From contig NZ_JAGPYK010000023.1 of the NCBI RefSeq assembly GCF_018070045.1, positions 1-64,000 of the forward strand: DNA of 64,000 nt. The letters are read 5' to 3'. The position numbers were made by a program, and so were the translations under genes. The DNA comes from Micromonospora sp. U21. Lineage in GTDB: Bacteria > Actinomycetota > Actinomycetes > Mycobacteriales > Micromonosporaceae. How positions within the stretch are numbered: the stretch's first letter is position 1; each line of letters opens with the position of its first letter. This document shows positions 1 through 8,351 of this stretch, piece by piece. Below the pieces are notes generated by a model. It searched no databases and was not told where the DNA came from. It worked only from the letters and a program-made list of their open reading frames with translations.

Positions 1-1141
1 TGCGGGTGCTGTCGCGGGCGTGATGCCGGTTGGCGGCGGCGATGTTGGTGACGCCGGTCAGGCGTAGGGCGCCGATGGCGGCGTTGCGTAGGACGGCCAT
101 GACCTGCGGTCCGGTGCCGGTGCGGATTTGGGAATGGTCCTCGTCGTAGGTGACGTCGCGAACCCAGTGGACCTTGTTCTCGATCGACCAGTGACCGCGG
201 ACCCAGCTCGCGAGTTGCGCCGGTCTGGCCTGGTGAACGCGGAGGTCGGTGATCGCGTAGACGGTCTGGGTGGTGAACCGTTTCGGCTGGTCGAGGCGGC
301 GTCTGTGGCGGCGGATCTGCAGGGCCTGGGCGGCATGCGGGAAATCGATCCCGGTGGAGACGGTGAGGATCTTGCAGGTGCGGATCTCGCGGCGGCCGTG
401 TCCGCGGTCGGTGTCTCGTGCGGCGTCCGGGACGGCCCGCCAGGGCAGGCCGGCGAGTTGGGCGTGCAGGCTGGGTTGGTTGGCCTTGACGGTCAGGATC
501 CAGTGGGCGCCGCGTTCGGCGAGGTAGGCGACGTGGTCGCGTTGGCAGTGCAGGGCGTCGGCGGTGATCACGGTGTCGCGCAGGTCGCTGATCTGGTCGA
601 GCAGCGGCTGGAATCGCATCTCGTTGGTCTTGCCGTCCACATCGGTGCTGGCCAGGACCACGCCGGTGGCCTGGTCGCAGGCCGCGAGGACATGCTGGGC
701 GGCAGTGTTGCAGTTGCGGGAGCCGCGGAGTGTCTTGCCGTCCACGGCGATCGCCCGCCGCTCGGCTGGCGATGTCGTCATGGCCCGGGTGGACAGCCAT
801 CCGCTGACGGCTGCGGTGAGCAGGTCCGGGTCCAGGGCCTGCAACAACCGGCGGATCATCGCCTCCGACGGGCGCCGGTCCGGGGCGATACCTAACGCGA
901 CGACGGTTGCAGCGGGGACGTCAGCGATCCACTCGGCAATCGCGGCGTAGGGGCGGTAGCCGGCCACCACGGCACAGACCGATGCGGTCACCACCACGGT
1001 CAACCGGTGCCGGACACCGCGACGGGCGCGAGGATCCGGCAGACCCGTCAACGCCGCGGGCAGCCCAGCAGCGGCTTCGTGCACGGTGACAGCCGGTGCG
1101 TCGGATACGGACGAGATCAGCGATGATGGCAGAGCGGGCAT
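1..1141 (-). CDS. ISAs1-family transposase, C-terminus cut by the window edge
   Basis: The reverse strand is open from an ATG at 1141 to base 1 and gives about 380 codons. The protein begins MPALPSSLISSVSDAPAV and then shows the ISAs1/H-repeat pattern: LPDPRARRGVRHRLTVVV near residue 35, AVDGKTLRGSRN in the middle, TADALHCQRDHVAYL, then IENKVHWVRDVTYDEDHSQ and NIAAANRHHARDSTR at the edge. These are the DDE-type catalytic surroundings of this family (duplicated-DDE/H-repeat proteins of roughly 370-400 residues), so only a few residues should lie outside. No frameshift is seen, so the enzyme may be functional. The opposite strand carries long open frames here that are only GC-rich shadows. I could not define the terminal inverted repeats because one end is outside the window. 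Confidence 0.85.
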   Translation of the reverse strand, partial: MPALPSSLISSVSDAPAVTVHEAAAGLPAALTGLPDPRARRGVRHRLTVVVTASVCAVVAGYRPYAAIAEWIADVPAATVVALGIAPDRRPSEAMIRRLLQALDPDLLTAAVSGWLSTRAMTTSPAERRAIAVDGKTLRGSRNCNTAAQHVLAACDQATGVVLASTDVDGKTNEMRFQPLLDQISDLRDTVITADALHCQRDHVAYLAERGAHWILTVKANQPSLHAQLAGLPWRAVPDAARDTDRGHGRREIRTCKILTVSTGIDFPHAAQALQIRRHRRRLDQPKRFTTQTVYAITDLRVHQARPAQLASWVRGHWSIENKVHWVRDVTYDEDHSQIRTGTGPQVMAVLRNAAIGALRLTGVTNIAAANRHHARDSTR

Positions 1142-1284
1142 GGCTCACTTCGGACGATCGATAAGGCGTAGGAACCTCGATGATCATCTGAACTGGTCAT
1201 GCCCGCCCTGCTACCACCAGCAAGGGCGCGTCTACACCAACCACATCAAGCCGGGCAACCCCGCGACTTTGCCGGGGCCCTGGG

Positions 1285-1920
1285 TTACGGCCGGTCCCAG
1301 CCTTTGAACATGTCTGAGGTCGGGTCGGACTCGCCGGTGATGGGATCGAGACCGGCTAGGAAGCGGCGGTCCTGTTCACGCCAGTGCACGAACGGCTCGA
1401 TGCGGCCCCACAGAGAGACATCGCTAAGCGGGCACTGATCAAAGTCGGCGAGCGACAGTCGCCTGACAAACTCCACCATCCCGCAGTCGAAGAGTGCGAG
1501 GCTCGGGTCGCCCCATGACACGTGGCGTCGCCACACCACCACTGGCCACTGGTCGGGATCTGAGCCGGTCATCAGCCAGCCCAGTAGGTCGGGGTTGCTG
1601 CTGCCGACGCCCCAGGCCATTACGGCATCCGCCCCGAGCTCTGTCCCTGCTGGCCGGCCCTCCTCTTCCCAGTAGTGGCGCAAGTTCGGAGTCTCGCCGG
1701 CGATCGTTCCGCCGCTCCATACCGAGTCGACGGGCAGCGGTAGCAGGATGCTTAGTTGGCCGCCAATGCTGCCGCCGCCGTAGACCGCCATGAAGGCGCG
1801 ATAGTCGGCCGGTAGACGGGTGCCTAACTGTGCCTCGGCGGCGTCCCAGTCCACCTCTTCGTCGGCGCCGTGGCTTGGCGGCATGATCCGGATAAGCGCA
1901 TCGACCTGAGCACCAGTCAT
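1285..1920 (-). CDS. SMI1/KNR4 (SUKH) family protein
   Basis: A 211-residue protein whose N-terminal third has the SUKH signature: VDWDAAEAQLGTRLPADYRAF followed by an aromatic and glycine-rich stretch (MAVYGGGSIGG), then a tryptophan-rich region (VVVWRRHVSWGDPSLALFDC). SUKH proteins often act as immunity proteins against contact-dependent or secreted toxins, and others are housekeeping adaptors; nothing here says which. The start is well supported: AAGGAGGGGAG lies 5 bases before the ATG at 1920. The gene is single, between a transposase and a membrane protein, with no toxin gene beside it. The family call is good and the role is unknown. Confidence 0.75.
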   Translation of the reverse strand: MTGAQVDALIRIMPPSHGADEEVDWDAAEAQLGTRLPADYRAFMAVYGGGSIGGQLSILLPLPVDSVWSGGTIAGETPNLRHYWEEEGRPAGTELGADAVMAWGVGSSNPDLLGWLMTGSDPDQWPVVVWRRHVSWGDPSLALFDCGMVEFVRRLSLADFDQCPLSDVSLWGRIEPFVHWREQDRRFLAGLDPITGESDPTSDMFKGWDRP

Positions 1921-2013
1921 GACGTCTCCCCTCCTTGGACGTGCCGCGTGACCCTGAGGGCGCGCAGCTGCGTCTCCCGCCGGGTGGATACCAGCATGTC
2001 TGACGTGCTGGTA

Positions 2014-2835
2014 TCAGGGGCCACCGAGCAGTTGCTGGCGAGCCGCAGCGAACTCCTCGTCGGTCAACTCGCCGCGTTGATGCTGCCCGACCAGCACCGA
2101 CAGTTGGGAAATCTGGCCGATGATCGGACGGGCTGCCCCAGCGACCGGCGCTGGCGCCGAGTCGCCCAGGTAATGAGTTGCTGGCGCCGAGTCGCCCAGG
2201 TGATGAGTTGCTGGCGCCGAGTCGGCCAGGTAATGAGTTGCTGGCGGCGGTGCCAGCTGTCTGACCGGACGGAAGAAGCGGTTGGCTGAGGGTCGCGCGA
2301 GCAGCACGACGACGACGATCAGGGCGAGCATCGCGAAGAGGGCAAAGCCGGCGCTGAGGTACTGATAGGCCGGCGGGTACGCGGCCGGCAACCGCTGGAC
2401 GAACGTGTTAGTTCCGGAGGCGTCACGGGTGAACGCGGACACGTAGAAGATTCCGCTGAAAGCGGGCGTACCAGCTTGACCCAGACCGCAGAAGCTGCAG
2501 ATCAGGGACAGACCGATCGCGATCCAGGCGATGATGCGGCCCGCGAAGTGCCCCGCACGCACTGAGGCCGCGATACCCAGTAGGACCAGTGCTGCCACGG
2601 CGGTGATCAACGCCGCGACGTAGGGCAATGCCGAGGCCAGTGGTTTGATAGCGTCAAAGGCGCGTGGGTCGACCTCGGAGGTGTTCAGTGCCTCCCGCAC
2701 ACGGTCCGGGTACGCAGCTGCCCCAACGGTGACCGCCATCGCGTCTGCGAGATACCCGACGGCCACGACGGTCATCAGAGTCACTGCAATCGTTACTGAC
2801 CGCGGCCGTCCACCGACCTTCGCCCGACCCACCAT
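2014..2835 (-). CDS. Four-helix membrane protein with repeat linker and SHOCT-like tail
   Basis: About 273 residues. The start at 2835 (MVGRAKVGGRPRS) is chosen because AAGGGAG lies 5 bases upstream; the frame is open 19 codons further up but without a ribosome site. Four hydrophobic segments are visible: near residues 15-35 (SVTIAVTLMTVVAVGYL), 75-95, 103-120 and 160-185 (FALFAMLALIVVVVLL). Next comes a cytoplasmic linker made of three copies of PATH(Y/H)L(A/G)DSA, and a C-terminal helix-rich element (LVGQHQRGELTDEEFAAARQQLL) that looks like a SHOCT domain, a short module at the ends of many actinobacterial membrane proteins. The function is unknown. The neighbours do not form an operon with it. 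Confidence 0.7.
   Translation of the reverse strand: MVGRAKVGGRPRSVTIAVTLMTVVAVGYLADAMAVTVGAAAYPDRVREALNTSEVDPRAFDAIKPLASALPYVAALITAVAALVLLGIAASVRAGHFAGRIIAWIAIGLSLICSFCGLGQAGTPAFSGIFYVSAFTRDASGTNTFVQRLPAAYPPAYQYLSAGFALFAMLALIVVVVLLARPSANRFFRPVRQLAPPPATHYLADSAPATHHLGDSAPATHYLGDSAPAPVAGAARPIIGQISQLSVLVGQHQRGELTDEEFAAARQQLLGGP
2151..2240. repeat. Three 30-bp tandem repeats inside the membrane-protein gene
   Basis: Units at 2151-2180, 2181-2210 and 2211-2240 differ at only one or two positions, with a partial fourth following. The unit length is a multiple of three, so copy-number change would lengthen or shorten the PATHYLxDSA linker without breaking the frame. Confidence 0.9.
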
Positions 2836-3119
2836 CGGCACTCCCTTCTCAACGGTTGCCGGTGACGCTAGCAGCGGCCGTCGATGGGACACGATCGGCG
2901 CCTCGACACACTCTCGGCATGACAGGACGTTTCGTCGGCGGCCAAACCTGCCGCCTCTAGGTCGCTGGATCTGTCACACCTCAGTTGGCGGACACGTGTC
3001 GCGGATCTGTTGTCGGATCACATATGACGCCACCCGCTGTGTCGTGTCCCGGCTGATGCTTTACACCGGCGTCCCACTTGATGCTTGACATGATCGCCTG
3101 ACCGGCAGCTACGGCCCGT
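2836..3119. other. Intergenic region, 284 bp
   Basis: It holds the promoter region of the leftward membrane-protein gene. I see no convincing gene, hairpin or repeat here. Confidence 0.5.
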
Positions 3120-3977
3120 CTAACTGACCGGCAGACGCTGGTCTGCCAGCAGCGGCGACCCGATTACTGGTCTTGCCATTGCGACGTCTGTTGCTCGTAT
3201 CGGGCGATCAGCTCGTCGCGGCTGAGCCCGCCGCCGTAGACCGAGCCCCCACACCAGGTCGCGGAAGCGCAGGTAGTCTCGCTCCTTCGGGGTCAGGTCG
3301 TACTCGGGACCCAGCACCTCGCCCCTACTCGCCGCGTGGATCAGGCCGGAAGCCTTCATGTCGGCCCAGCCGGCCGTGGGCCCGTAATCTCCGAACGCCG
3401 GATCCTCCGGGTCGATGATCGGCGGGATCTCCGTTCCCGGCGGAAACCCCAGCGCAGCGAACAGTGCCAGCACCTCGTCTTCCATCGCGGGCCGCTCGTT
3501 CCAGATGCCATTGACGATGGCCGAAATGGCCTCGGTCGACGGGGTCTGCCCAGCCTCGTGAGCCCAAGCCTCCACTGCTTCGACGGCAAGGCGCGGCTGC
3601 ACCCGCGCCGGTCGACCTTCCAGGTGCTCGTATCCACACTCTTCGTCGATGTTGGGCAGGTGCACAGACAGGACCACACCCCCCGGCGTGCGGCCTTCCA
3701 GATGGGCACACACACTTTCGGCAACCCACGCTGCCAGCACCGGGGCCGCGGTCGCCGCGACCAGCGCCTGGACGCCCGCCGCCAGCCGCAACCGCTCGCT
3801 GTAGAACGGCTTCGCGCCCACCCGCTGCCAGCCGTCCCCCAGGTCGTACAGCCCTACCGGGTTGCCCCACGGGCCGGGTGTCATGAACCGCGACCCGAAC
3901 GCTGGCCGCACCTGTGGGTGCGCCGGAAGATTTCCGTTGGCGGGCTTCGCCAGTAGAAGCGTTCCGTGCCAACCCAT
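3120..3977 (-). CDS. Hypothetical protein with a probable 3' frameshift
   Basis: The open frame gives 285 residues starting MGWHGTLLLAKPANGN; no family was recognised. There are conserved-looking blocks such as WVAESVCAHLEGRTPGGVVLS and DYGPTAGWADMKASG. The last 35 or so codons turn Arg-rich (RRRAQPRRADRP), which is unlike the rest. One base less in the five-C run at 3246-3250 would instead continue the protein as VWGSVYGGGLSRDELIARYE and end at a TAA at 3164-3166, a far more protein-like tail. A single-base insertion, or a sequencing error, is therefore likely. The start codon overlaps the region where a broken cation-efflux gene begins on the other strand. Confidence 0.6.
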   Translation of the reverse strand: MGWHGTLLLAKPANGNLPAHPQVRPAFGSRFMTPGPWGNPVGLYDLGDGWQRVGAKPFYSERLRLAAGVQALVAATAAPVLAAWVAESVCAHLEGRTPGGVVLSVHLPNIDEECGYEHLEGRPARVQPRLAVEAVEAWAHEAGQTPSTEAISAIVNGIWNERPAMEDEVLALFAALGFPPGTEIPPIIDPEDPAFGDYGPTAGWADMKASGLIHAASRGEVLGPEYDLTPKERDYLRFRDLVWGLGLRRRAQPRRADRPIRATDVAMARPVIGSPLLADQRLPVS

Positions 3978-3989
3978 GAACCGGCACTC

Positions 3990-4537
3990 TACGTGGGTGT
4001 GATCGGCTTCGGCCTGGACTCGTTCGTCGAGGTGTCCAGCGCGGCCGTGTTGATCTGGCAGCCCGAGGATCGGGAGCGGTTCCCGCTGCGGCTGATTGGC
4101 GCGTCGTTTCTCGCTCTGGCCGCCTTGGTGGCCTTCGATGCCGCCCGGTCGCTGCTGGCCGGCGGTGACGCTGACGCCAGCCCGGTGGGGACCGGCCTTG
4201 CCGTCGCGTCGCTAATCGTGATGCCGCTGCTCATGCGGCCAAGCGCCGCACTGGCGGGAAACTCGGCTCGGCAACGGTCATGGCGGACCCGACTCAGCCC
4301 ATGCTGTGCACCTACCTCTCGCCGGTGCTGCTCGTCGGCCTGGTCCTCAACGCCGTCTGGGGCTGGTCGTGGGCTGACCCGATCGCCGCGCTCGTCATCG
4401 CCGGGGTTGCGGTCAAGGAAGGCGTTGAAGCCTGGCGCGGTGAACGCTGCGACGGCTGCGCACCCCTGCCGGCCGTCGACGCCGCCACCGGCCAAGGCCC
4501 CGGCTGCACCGATGGTTGCTGCACCGAGCAAGCGTAG
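3990..4537 (+). pseudogene. Broken cation-efflux (CDF-like) transporter
   Basis: Two reading frames together resemble actinobacterial cation transporters of the CDF type. The first (from about 3990) carries IGFGLDSFVEVSSAAVLIW, then a hydrophobic segment and FDAARSLLAGGDADASPVG. Near 4235 the frame must shift to continue as AAKRRTGGKLGSATVMAD and TYLSPVLLVGLVLNAVWGWSW, then WADPIAALVIAGVAVKEG. It ends in a Cys-rich tail (GCTDGCC) at 4537, typical of metal-handling termini. The N-terminal membrane helices are missing and the frame is shifted, so I call it a pseudogene. The family assignment comes from the FGLDSFVEV and DPIAALVIA patterns. Confidence 0.65.
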
Positions 4538-4543
4538 CCCGCG

Positions 4544-4669
4544 GCCTGGCTCGCGCTGCTGCTCTACCTGCTGGGCCTGCGGCTCGCCTTCGCCTGGCGC
4601 ACCCTGACCCATTGGCGCCGCATCGGCGACACCGTTCCGCTGCGAAGCGGGGCAGCCACACGGTCGTGA
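4544..4669 (+). pseudogene. Short membrane-enzyme fragment (isoprenylcysteine methyltransferase-like)
   Basis: Directly after the broken transporter an open stretch reads AWLALLLYLLGLRLAFAWRT and then HWRRIGDT before a stop at 4667. This resembles one helix of isoprenylcysteine carboxylmethyltransferase-like membrane proteins, but only about 40 residues remain. The assignment is tentative. Confidence 0.35.
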
Positions 4670-4706
4670 GGCGATACATCCGGCCTAAGTACCTCATTTC
4701 GCGCTG

Positions 4707-4736
4707 GTTGTGAGCGGTTGTGAGCCGTTGTGAGAA
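4707..4736. repeat. Three 10-bp direct repeats GTTGTGAGCN
   Basis: Units GTTGTGAGCG, GTTGTGAGCC and GTTGTGAGAA follow each other without gaps, 80 bases upstream of the next small gene. One-helical-turn spacing would suit a protein-binding array, but no regulator is adjacent. Confidence 0.7.
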
Positions 4737-4816
4737 CGGGGGGCGTTCGCCAGAGCACACAAACCCGGGTTTGAGGGTGTCAGCGCACTGCCCGCGCGGC
4801 GCGGAGCCGACACCAC

Positions 4817-5173
4817 ATGAGCGAGCACACGCCGCAGCACCAGGCCCCCGCCCGCCCCGTCGACCCGGACCTCTCCGGCGCCGACCCGACCCTGACCGAT
4901 CTTGTGGCCGGCAACCCGCCGGTGCCGATCACCGTGTGGCGCACCGCCCGCACCTCAGCCGACGCCGGCCGCACGGTTGGCGCCCGCTTGGCTTACCGTC
5001 TCGTTTCCGCCTACAGCCGGCCCGGCGACACGGTCGTCGACTGCACCGACGACCACGCCCTCATCACCGCCTGCCTCGCCGGGCGGCACCGCAGAGGCCA
5101 CCACGAAGCTGATTCCCCGCCGACCGCATCGGGCGGCATGACGACGGTGGTCAGCCGGTCTGATCGCGGGTAG
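4817..5173 (+). CDS. Small hypothetical protein with a methyltransferase-like motif
   Basis: 118 residues from an ATG at 4817. The middle reads YSRPGDTVVDCTDDHALITA, which resembles motif I of SAM-dependent methyltransferases (GDxVxD followed by a turn) but lacks the usual GxG. Homologous-looking DNA methylase N-termini share the preceding PVPITVWRTA pattern. The last 20 residues look unstructured and the protein stops where a methyltransferase fold would have barely begun, so it is either a truncated relative or a divergent small protein. No function is assigned. Confidence 0.4.
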   Translation: MSEHTPQHQAPARPVDPDLSGADPTLTDLVAGNPPVPITVWRTARTSADAGRTVGARLAYRLVSAYSRPGDTVVDCTDDHALITACLAGRHRRGHHEADSPPTASGGMTTVVSRSDRG

Positions 5174-5308
5174 AGCCGGCACCTCGTCCCCGTCCGCTGA
5201 TGGGGTGGTTAGTACCCTCACCTGACCATCGCCCTCCGGCCCACCCTGGCGCAGGCCCCCCTGCAACCCGCTTCCTGGCGGTCGCATGCCAGGCAGACAG
5301 TTCTCGCG

Positions 5309-5512
5309 GTGTCGGGTCTGCAGCAGCTGCCGGGGTCGTCCAGCCAGCTCCTCGACGAGCAGGGCCCGGTGGCGACAGCGCAGGACATCGCCGGCTGGCT
5401 GGGTCGCTGCGAGGTCCGCTGGCAGGAGACCGACAACCCGGAGGGTACGAAGGAGGCCCTGGTCCTGGCCCTCAATCCCCGCTTCAACCGGCAGGTGCCG
5501 AAGCCGCGCTGA
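5309..5512 (+). CDS. Small hypothetical protein
   Basis: The frame ends RWQETDNPEGTKEALVLALN and PRFNRQVPKPR at 5512. It is open upstream of the GTG at 5309 (through RSHARQTVLAV), so the true start is uncertain. The ending resembles the LNPxxN end of some GIY-YIG-like proteins, but the catalytic part would be missing. The 5174-5697 interval otherwise holds nothing I can support. Confidence 0.35.
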   Translation: MSGLQQLPGSSSQLLDEQGPVATAQDIAGWLGRCEVRWQETDNPEGTKEALVLALNPRFNRQVPKPR

Positions 5513-5697
5513 TGAAACCCGCGGAGCTGGCAGGCGGCCGAGGCGGTGCGGAGGCTCGTGCGCCCCATCGTCCATCGCGGGTGGACGGGACCTAGATCAA
5601 GAGCGGGGCGGGCGGTGGGGTACAGCGCCAGTGGCGAGCCCGGTACTAGGATCTCGCCTGGCCGTCGGTACGCGGCTGGCCGACACGGGGAGGTGCC

Positions 5698-7053
5698 ATG
5701 CGACGTCGTCAACTGCTGGCGTCCGGGATAACCGCGGCCATCGGGCTCAGTGCCGGGGAGCTACTGAGAGCAGCGCCGGCCGCCGCCGCGGCGGCCCCGC
5801 TGAGGAGCGTCGGCGTCCAGCTGCCGGTGGACGACCTGCGCGCGATCGAGCTCGACGAGGCGCGCGGCCGCCTCTACCTCGCACAGGGGGTCGGTGGCGG
5901 ACTGCCGCTGGTGGTGACCGACCTCGACGGCCGGCTGCTGTCCCGGATCACCGCCGTCGCTGACATCTCCGACCTCGTCCTCAGCGACGACGGACGCATC
6001 CTGTACGCGGCCCAGGGCTTCAACCGGATCATCGCGTTGGATGCCGCCACGCTCACCATCATCGCCAGCTATCCCGCCCCCGTCGGCGCCCACCTGTACA
6101 CGGTCGAACCGACCGGCGAGAAGATCATCGGCGGGTTCATCGACGCCGGCATCGGCTCCGGCGGTCTGCTGATCTGGTCCGCGCCCGGAATCCCGCCAGT
6201 GGTCTACACCGAAGGCCCCAACTACCACCCGATCATCGACGCCAGCCCCGGCGCGCCAGGTCTCCTCGTCGCCGGCGACACCGGGTATTCGCCCGTCACC
6301 ACGTACGTCATCGACGTCTCCGGCGACAGCCCGACGATCGTCGCCCGGCGGGACAACACCGGCAGCAACCTCATCGACTACGCCGTGAGCCCGGACGGCA
6401 CCGAGGTGGTGGAGACGGTCGGCCACCCGTACGAGCACCACTCGTACCGGCTGCCGGATCTCGCCGACGCCACCGTCTATCCGAGCGGCGTCTATCCGCA
6501 GGACGCCGCCTGGTCCGGGGACGGCTCGACCGTCGCCATCGGCCGCGCCTCGACCTCCTCCGGTGACGCCGACGTCTACCTCTACGGCAAGGGCAGCACG
6601 GTCCCGACGTACGCCGTCGACTTCCGCAGCGGCGACAGCCTCTGGGAGGGCACGCTGCTAGTCAACCGGGACGGCACCCGGGCCTGGGCGGTCACCTCGA
6701 CCGACCCCTACCAGGAAACCCAGCTGCTGCACTCCTTCGGGCCGGCGCACCCGCCGAAGCCGCCGGTCACCGATCTGGCCGTCACCGCCCAGGTCGGGAC
6801 CGGCAAGGACAAGCAGACCGCGCAGCTCACCGTGACCTGGAGCTCCCCCATCGGTGACGACAATTACTGGTGGATCACCGCGTCGACCAACGGCGGGGCG
6901 GAGCGGGAGTTCTGGCGCAGCAAGCTGGACGCCAGCGGCAAATACACCCTCACCTACTCGCTGCCTCGCGGCACCACCACCTTCACGGTCCGGTACCGCG
7001 ACTACTACGAGTTCTATCCTGACGGCTACGCAACCGCGACGCTGCAGCGATGA
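5698..7053 (+). CDS. Secreted (Tat-type) beta-propeller protein with C-terminal beta domain
   Basis: 451 residues. The N-terminus MRRRQLLASGITAAIGLSAG followed by an Ala-rich stretch fits a Tat signal peptide (two arginines before LLASG). Residues about 45-350 contain recurrent blades with the YncE/quinoprotein-like pattern: ARGRLYLAQG, SDDGRILYAAQG, NRIIALDAATLTI, SPDGTEVVETVG, SGDGSTVAIG, NRDGTRAWAV. The end (PPKPPVTDLAVTAQVG to the stop) looks like a fibronectin-III-type domain with TVTWSSP and a final FTVRYRDYYEFYP strand. An extracellular binding or scaffold role is likely. Its stop overlaps the start of the next gene (ATGA), so the two are probably translated together. Confidence 0.75.
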   Translation: MRRRQLLASGITAAIGLSAGELLRAAPAAAAAAPLRSVGVQLPVDDLRAIELDEARGRLYLAQGVGGGLPLVVTDLDGRLLSRITAVADISDLVLSDDGRILYAAQGFNRIIALDAATLTIIASYPAPVGAHLYTVEPTGEKIIGGFIDAGIGSGGLLIWSAPGIPPVVYTEGPNYHPIIDASPGAPGLLVAGDTGYSPVTTYVIDVSGDSPTIVARRDNTGSNLIDYAVSPDGTEVVETVGHPYEHHSYRLPDLADATVYPSGVYPQDAAWSGDGSTVAIGRASTSSGDADVYLYGKGSTVPTYAVDFRSGDSLWEGTLLVNRDGTRAWAVTSTDPYQETQLLHSFGPAHPPKPPVTDLAVTAQVGTGKDKQTAQLTVTWSSPIGDDNYWWITASTNGGAEREFWRSKLDASGKYTLTYSLPRGTTTFTVRYRDYYEFYPDGYATATLQR

Positions 7054-7859
7054 GCGCACCCGTCCGGCGGCGCCGTCCGCTCCTCCGCTACGGCGTACTG
7101 GCGCCGCTGCTGCTCGCCACGGGCGCTACCGGCTGCGGCGAATCCGGTGCTGCCGGAGCCGTCTGGGCCACCCCGGCGCCCACCGTCGTGGCGACGGCGC
7201 CCACCGCGGCGGAGACGACGAGTGCCGCCACGGCGGTGACCCCCACGCCCAGCAACCTGCCCGCGAGCGCCTCCCCGACGCCCAAGCCGCGCACGTCGGC
7301 GACAGCGCGGGCCGGCTCGGCCGCCGCCCCGGCCCCCGCCGGTAGGGCCACCCCGGCCCCGGAATTCCCCCGCGGCTACACCCTGCTGTCGCAGACCTGC
7401 ACCCTTCAGGCCGGCAATCAGGTGTACGTCTCGCTCAGCGGCAAGACGAAGGGAAACTTCCGCTTCTGCACCCAGCGGCTGCGCAAGAACGACACGGGCG
7501 CCTACCACCTCAACCCGTACGTCTTCGTCGAGCCCTTCTTCTACGACGACGGCCGATGGACCCCGGACTCGCGTGAGCCGCTGAGCCTGACCATCACCTG
7601 CCGGGTCAGCCACGCCGGCGAACAGGACTACTCCCTCACCGCCACCTCACCGAGCGGGAACGGGCCCGGGCACACCGCGTCCTGCGGCCGGCTGGTCCCG
7701 CACGCGGTCACCCCGACGACGGGCAGCGACGCTTACACGATCCGATTCAGCGGATACACCTCGGGCGGTTACTACGGGGTGCTCGCCTTCGACACCGAGG
7801 TGCACTTCCCGGGCGCCGGCAAGCCGACCCCGGAGCAGCGGGTGACCGTACCGGACTGA
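7050..7859 (+). CDS. Putative lipoprotein with Ala/Thr/Pro-rich linker
   Basis: 269 residues. The N-terminus ends its hydrophobic segment with LLLATGATGCGES, and Cys-28 is a plausible lipidated cysteine, although the -1/-3 pattern is not the classic LAGC. A disordered Ala/Thr/Pro linker follows to about residue 105. Then comes a globular domain with four cysteines (SQTCTLQAG, FRFCTQRL, ITCRVSH, TASCGRLV) that could form two disulfides. It starts inside the stop of the beta-propeller gene, which points to a common exported complex. No known family was recognised. Confidence 0.65.
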   Translation: MSAPVRRRRPLLRYGVLAPLLLATGATGCGESGAAGAVWATPAPTVVATAPTAAETTSAATAVTPTPSNLPASASPTPKPRTSATARAGSAAAPAPAGRATPAPEFPRGYTLLSQTCTLQAGNQVYVSLSGKTKGNFRFCTQRLRKNDTGAYHLNPYVFVEPFFYDDGRWTPDSREPLSLTITCRVSHAGEQDYSLTATSPSGNGPGHTASCGRLVPHAVTPTTGSDAYTIRFSGYTSGGYYGVLAFDTEVHFPGAGKPTPEQRVTVPD

Positions 7860-7988
7860 CGCGCACGTACCACCCATTACGCCCCTAACTACGCCGACAC
7901 CGAGTTCTCTACTCGTGCCCGGCAGATCATGCGCCTCGACAACGGGCCCGCGGCGGAAGTGCTCAACGAACCCCATCCGCAGCAGTCG

Positions 7989-8351
7989 TCAGCGACGGGC
8001 TCCTGCCCTATGCGCGTATAGCTTCTCCTTGTCCGGCCAGTCCGCGCGGCTGACTGGCCGCCGGAGTTCCTTACCATCGAGGTCCTTGTAGTGGCGCGAC
8101 ACCAGCTCGGACGAGGTACGAATGCGATAGTTGCCGTCGATCCACATCAGGCCCTTGTCGAAGAGGTTGTGCACGTCTGCGCGAAGCAGTAAACCGTTGG
8201 TCACATCGTTGTTCCTGCCGCTGTACGGCTCGATGTGGGCGGCTTGCAACGCGTCCTCCGCGTCGCAGTCCCACCGGCCGAATACGAATCGATGTTCTAC
8301 GCTCAACCCCAGCCCCGCGAGGCGGTTGGAGCCAACAACTGAGGTCTCCAC
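7989..8351 (-). pseudogene. C-terminal HNH endonuclease fragment
   Basis: The reading frame contains ALQAAHIEPYSG, then NDVTNGLLLRADVHNLFDKG and IDGNYRIRTSSEL, the signature of HNH nucleases in which AAHI, N and H form the metal site. The ATG at 8351 lies in sequence that belongs to the junction with a recombinase remnant. The normal N-terminal part and the Cys-containing first half of the HNH are absent, so this is the tail of a larger nuclease gene moved here by recombination. Confidence 0.65.

Noticed and set aside
128-895. Long open frames on the + strand opposite the first transposase
   Set aside because: They are shadows of the reverse-strand transposase, which has clear family motifs; the + frames have Gly/Val/Arg-biased composition only.
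2151-2240. Possible CRISPR array
   Set aside because: The three 30-bp units are contiguous with no spacers and are in frame inside a gene.
5761-6441. Long reverse-strand frame inside the beta-propeller gene
   Set aside because: It has Asp/Arg/Gly/Val-rich composition typical of antisense reading of a GC-rich gene and no motif; the forward protein is coherent.
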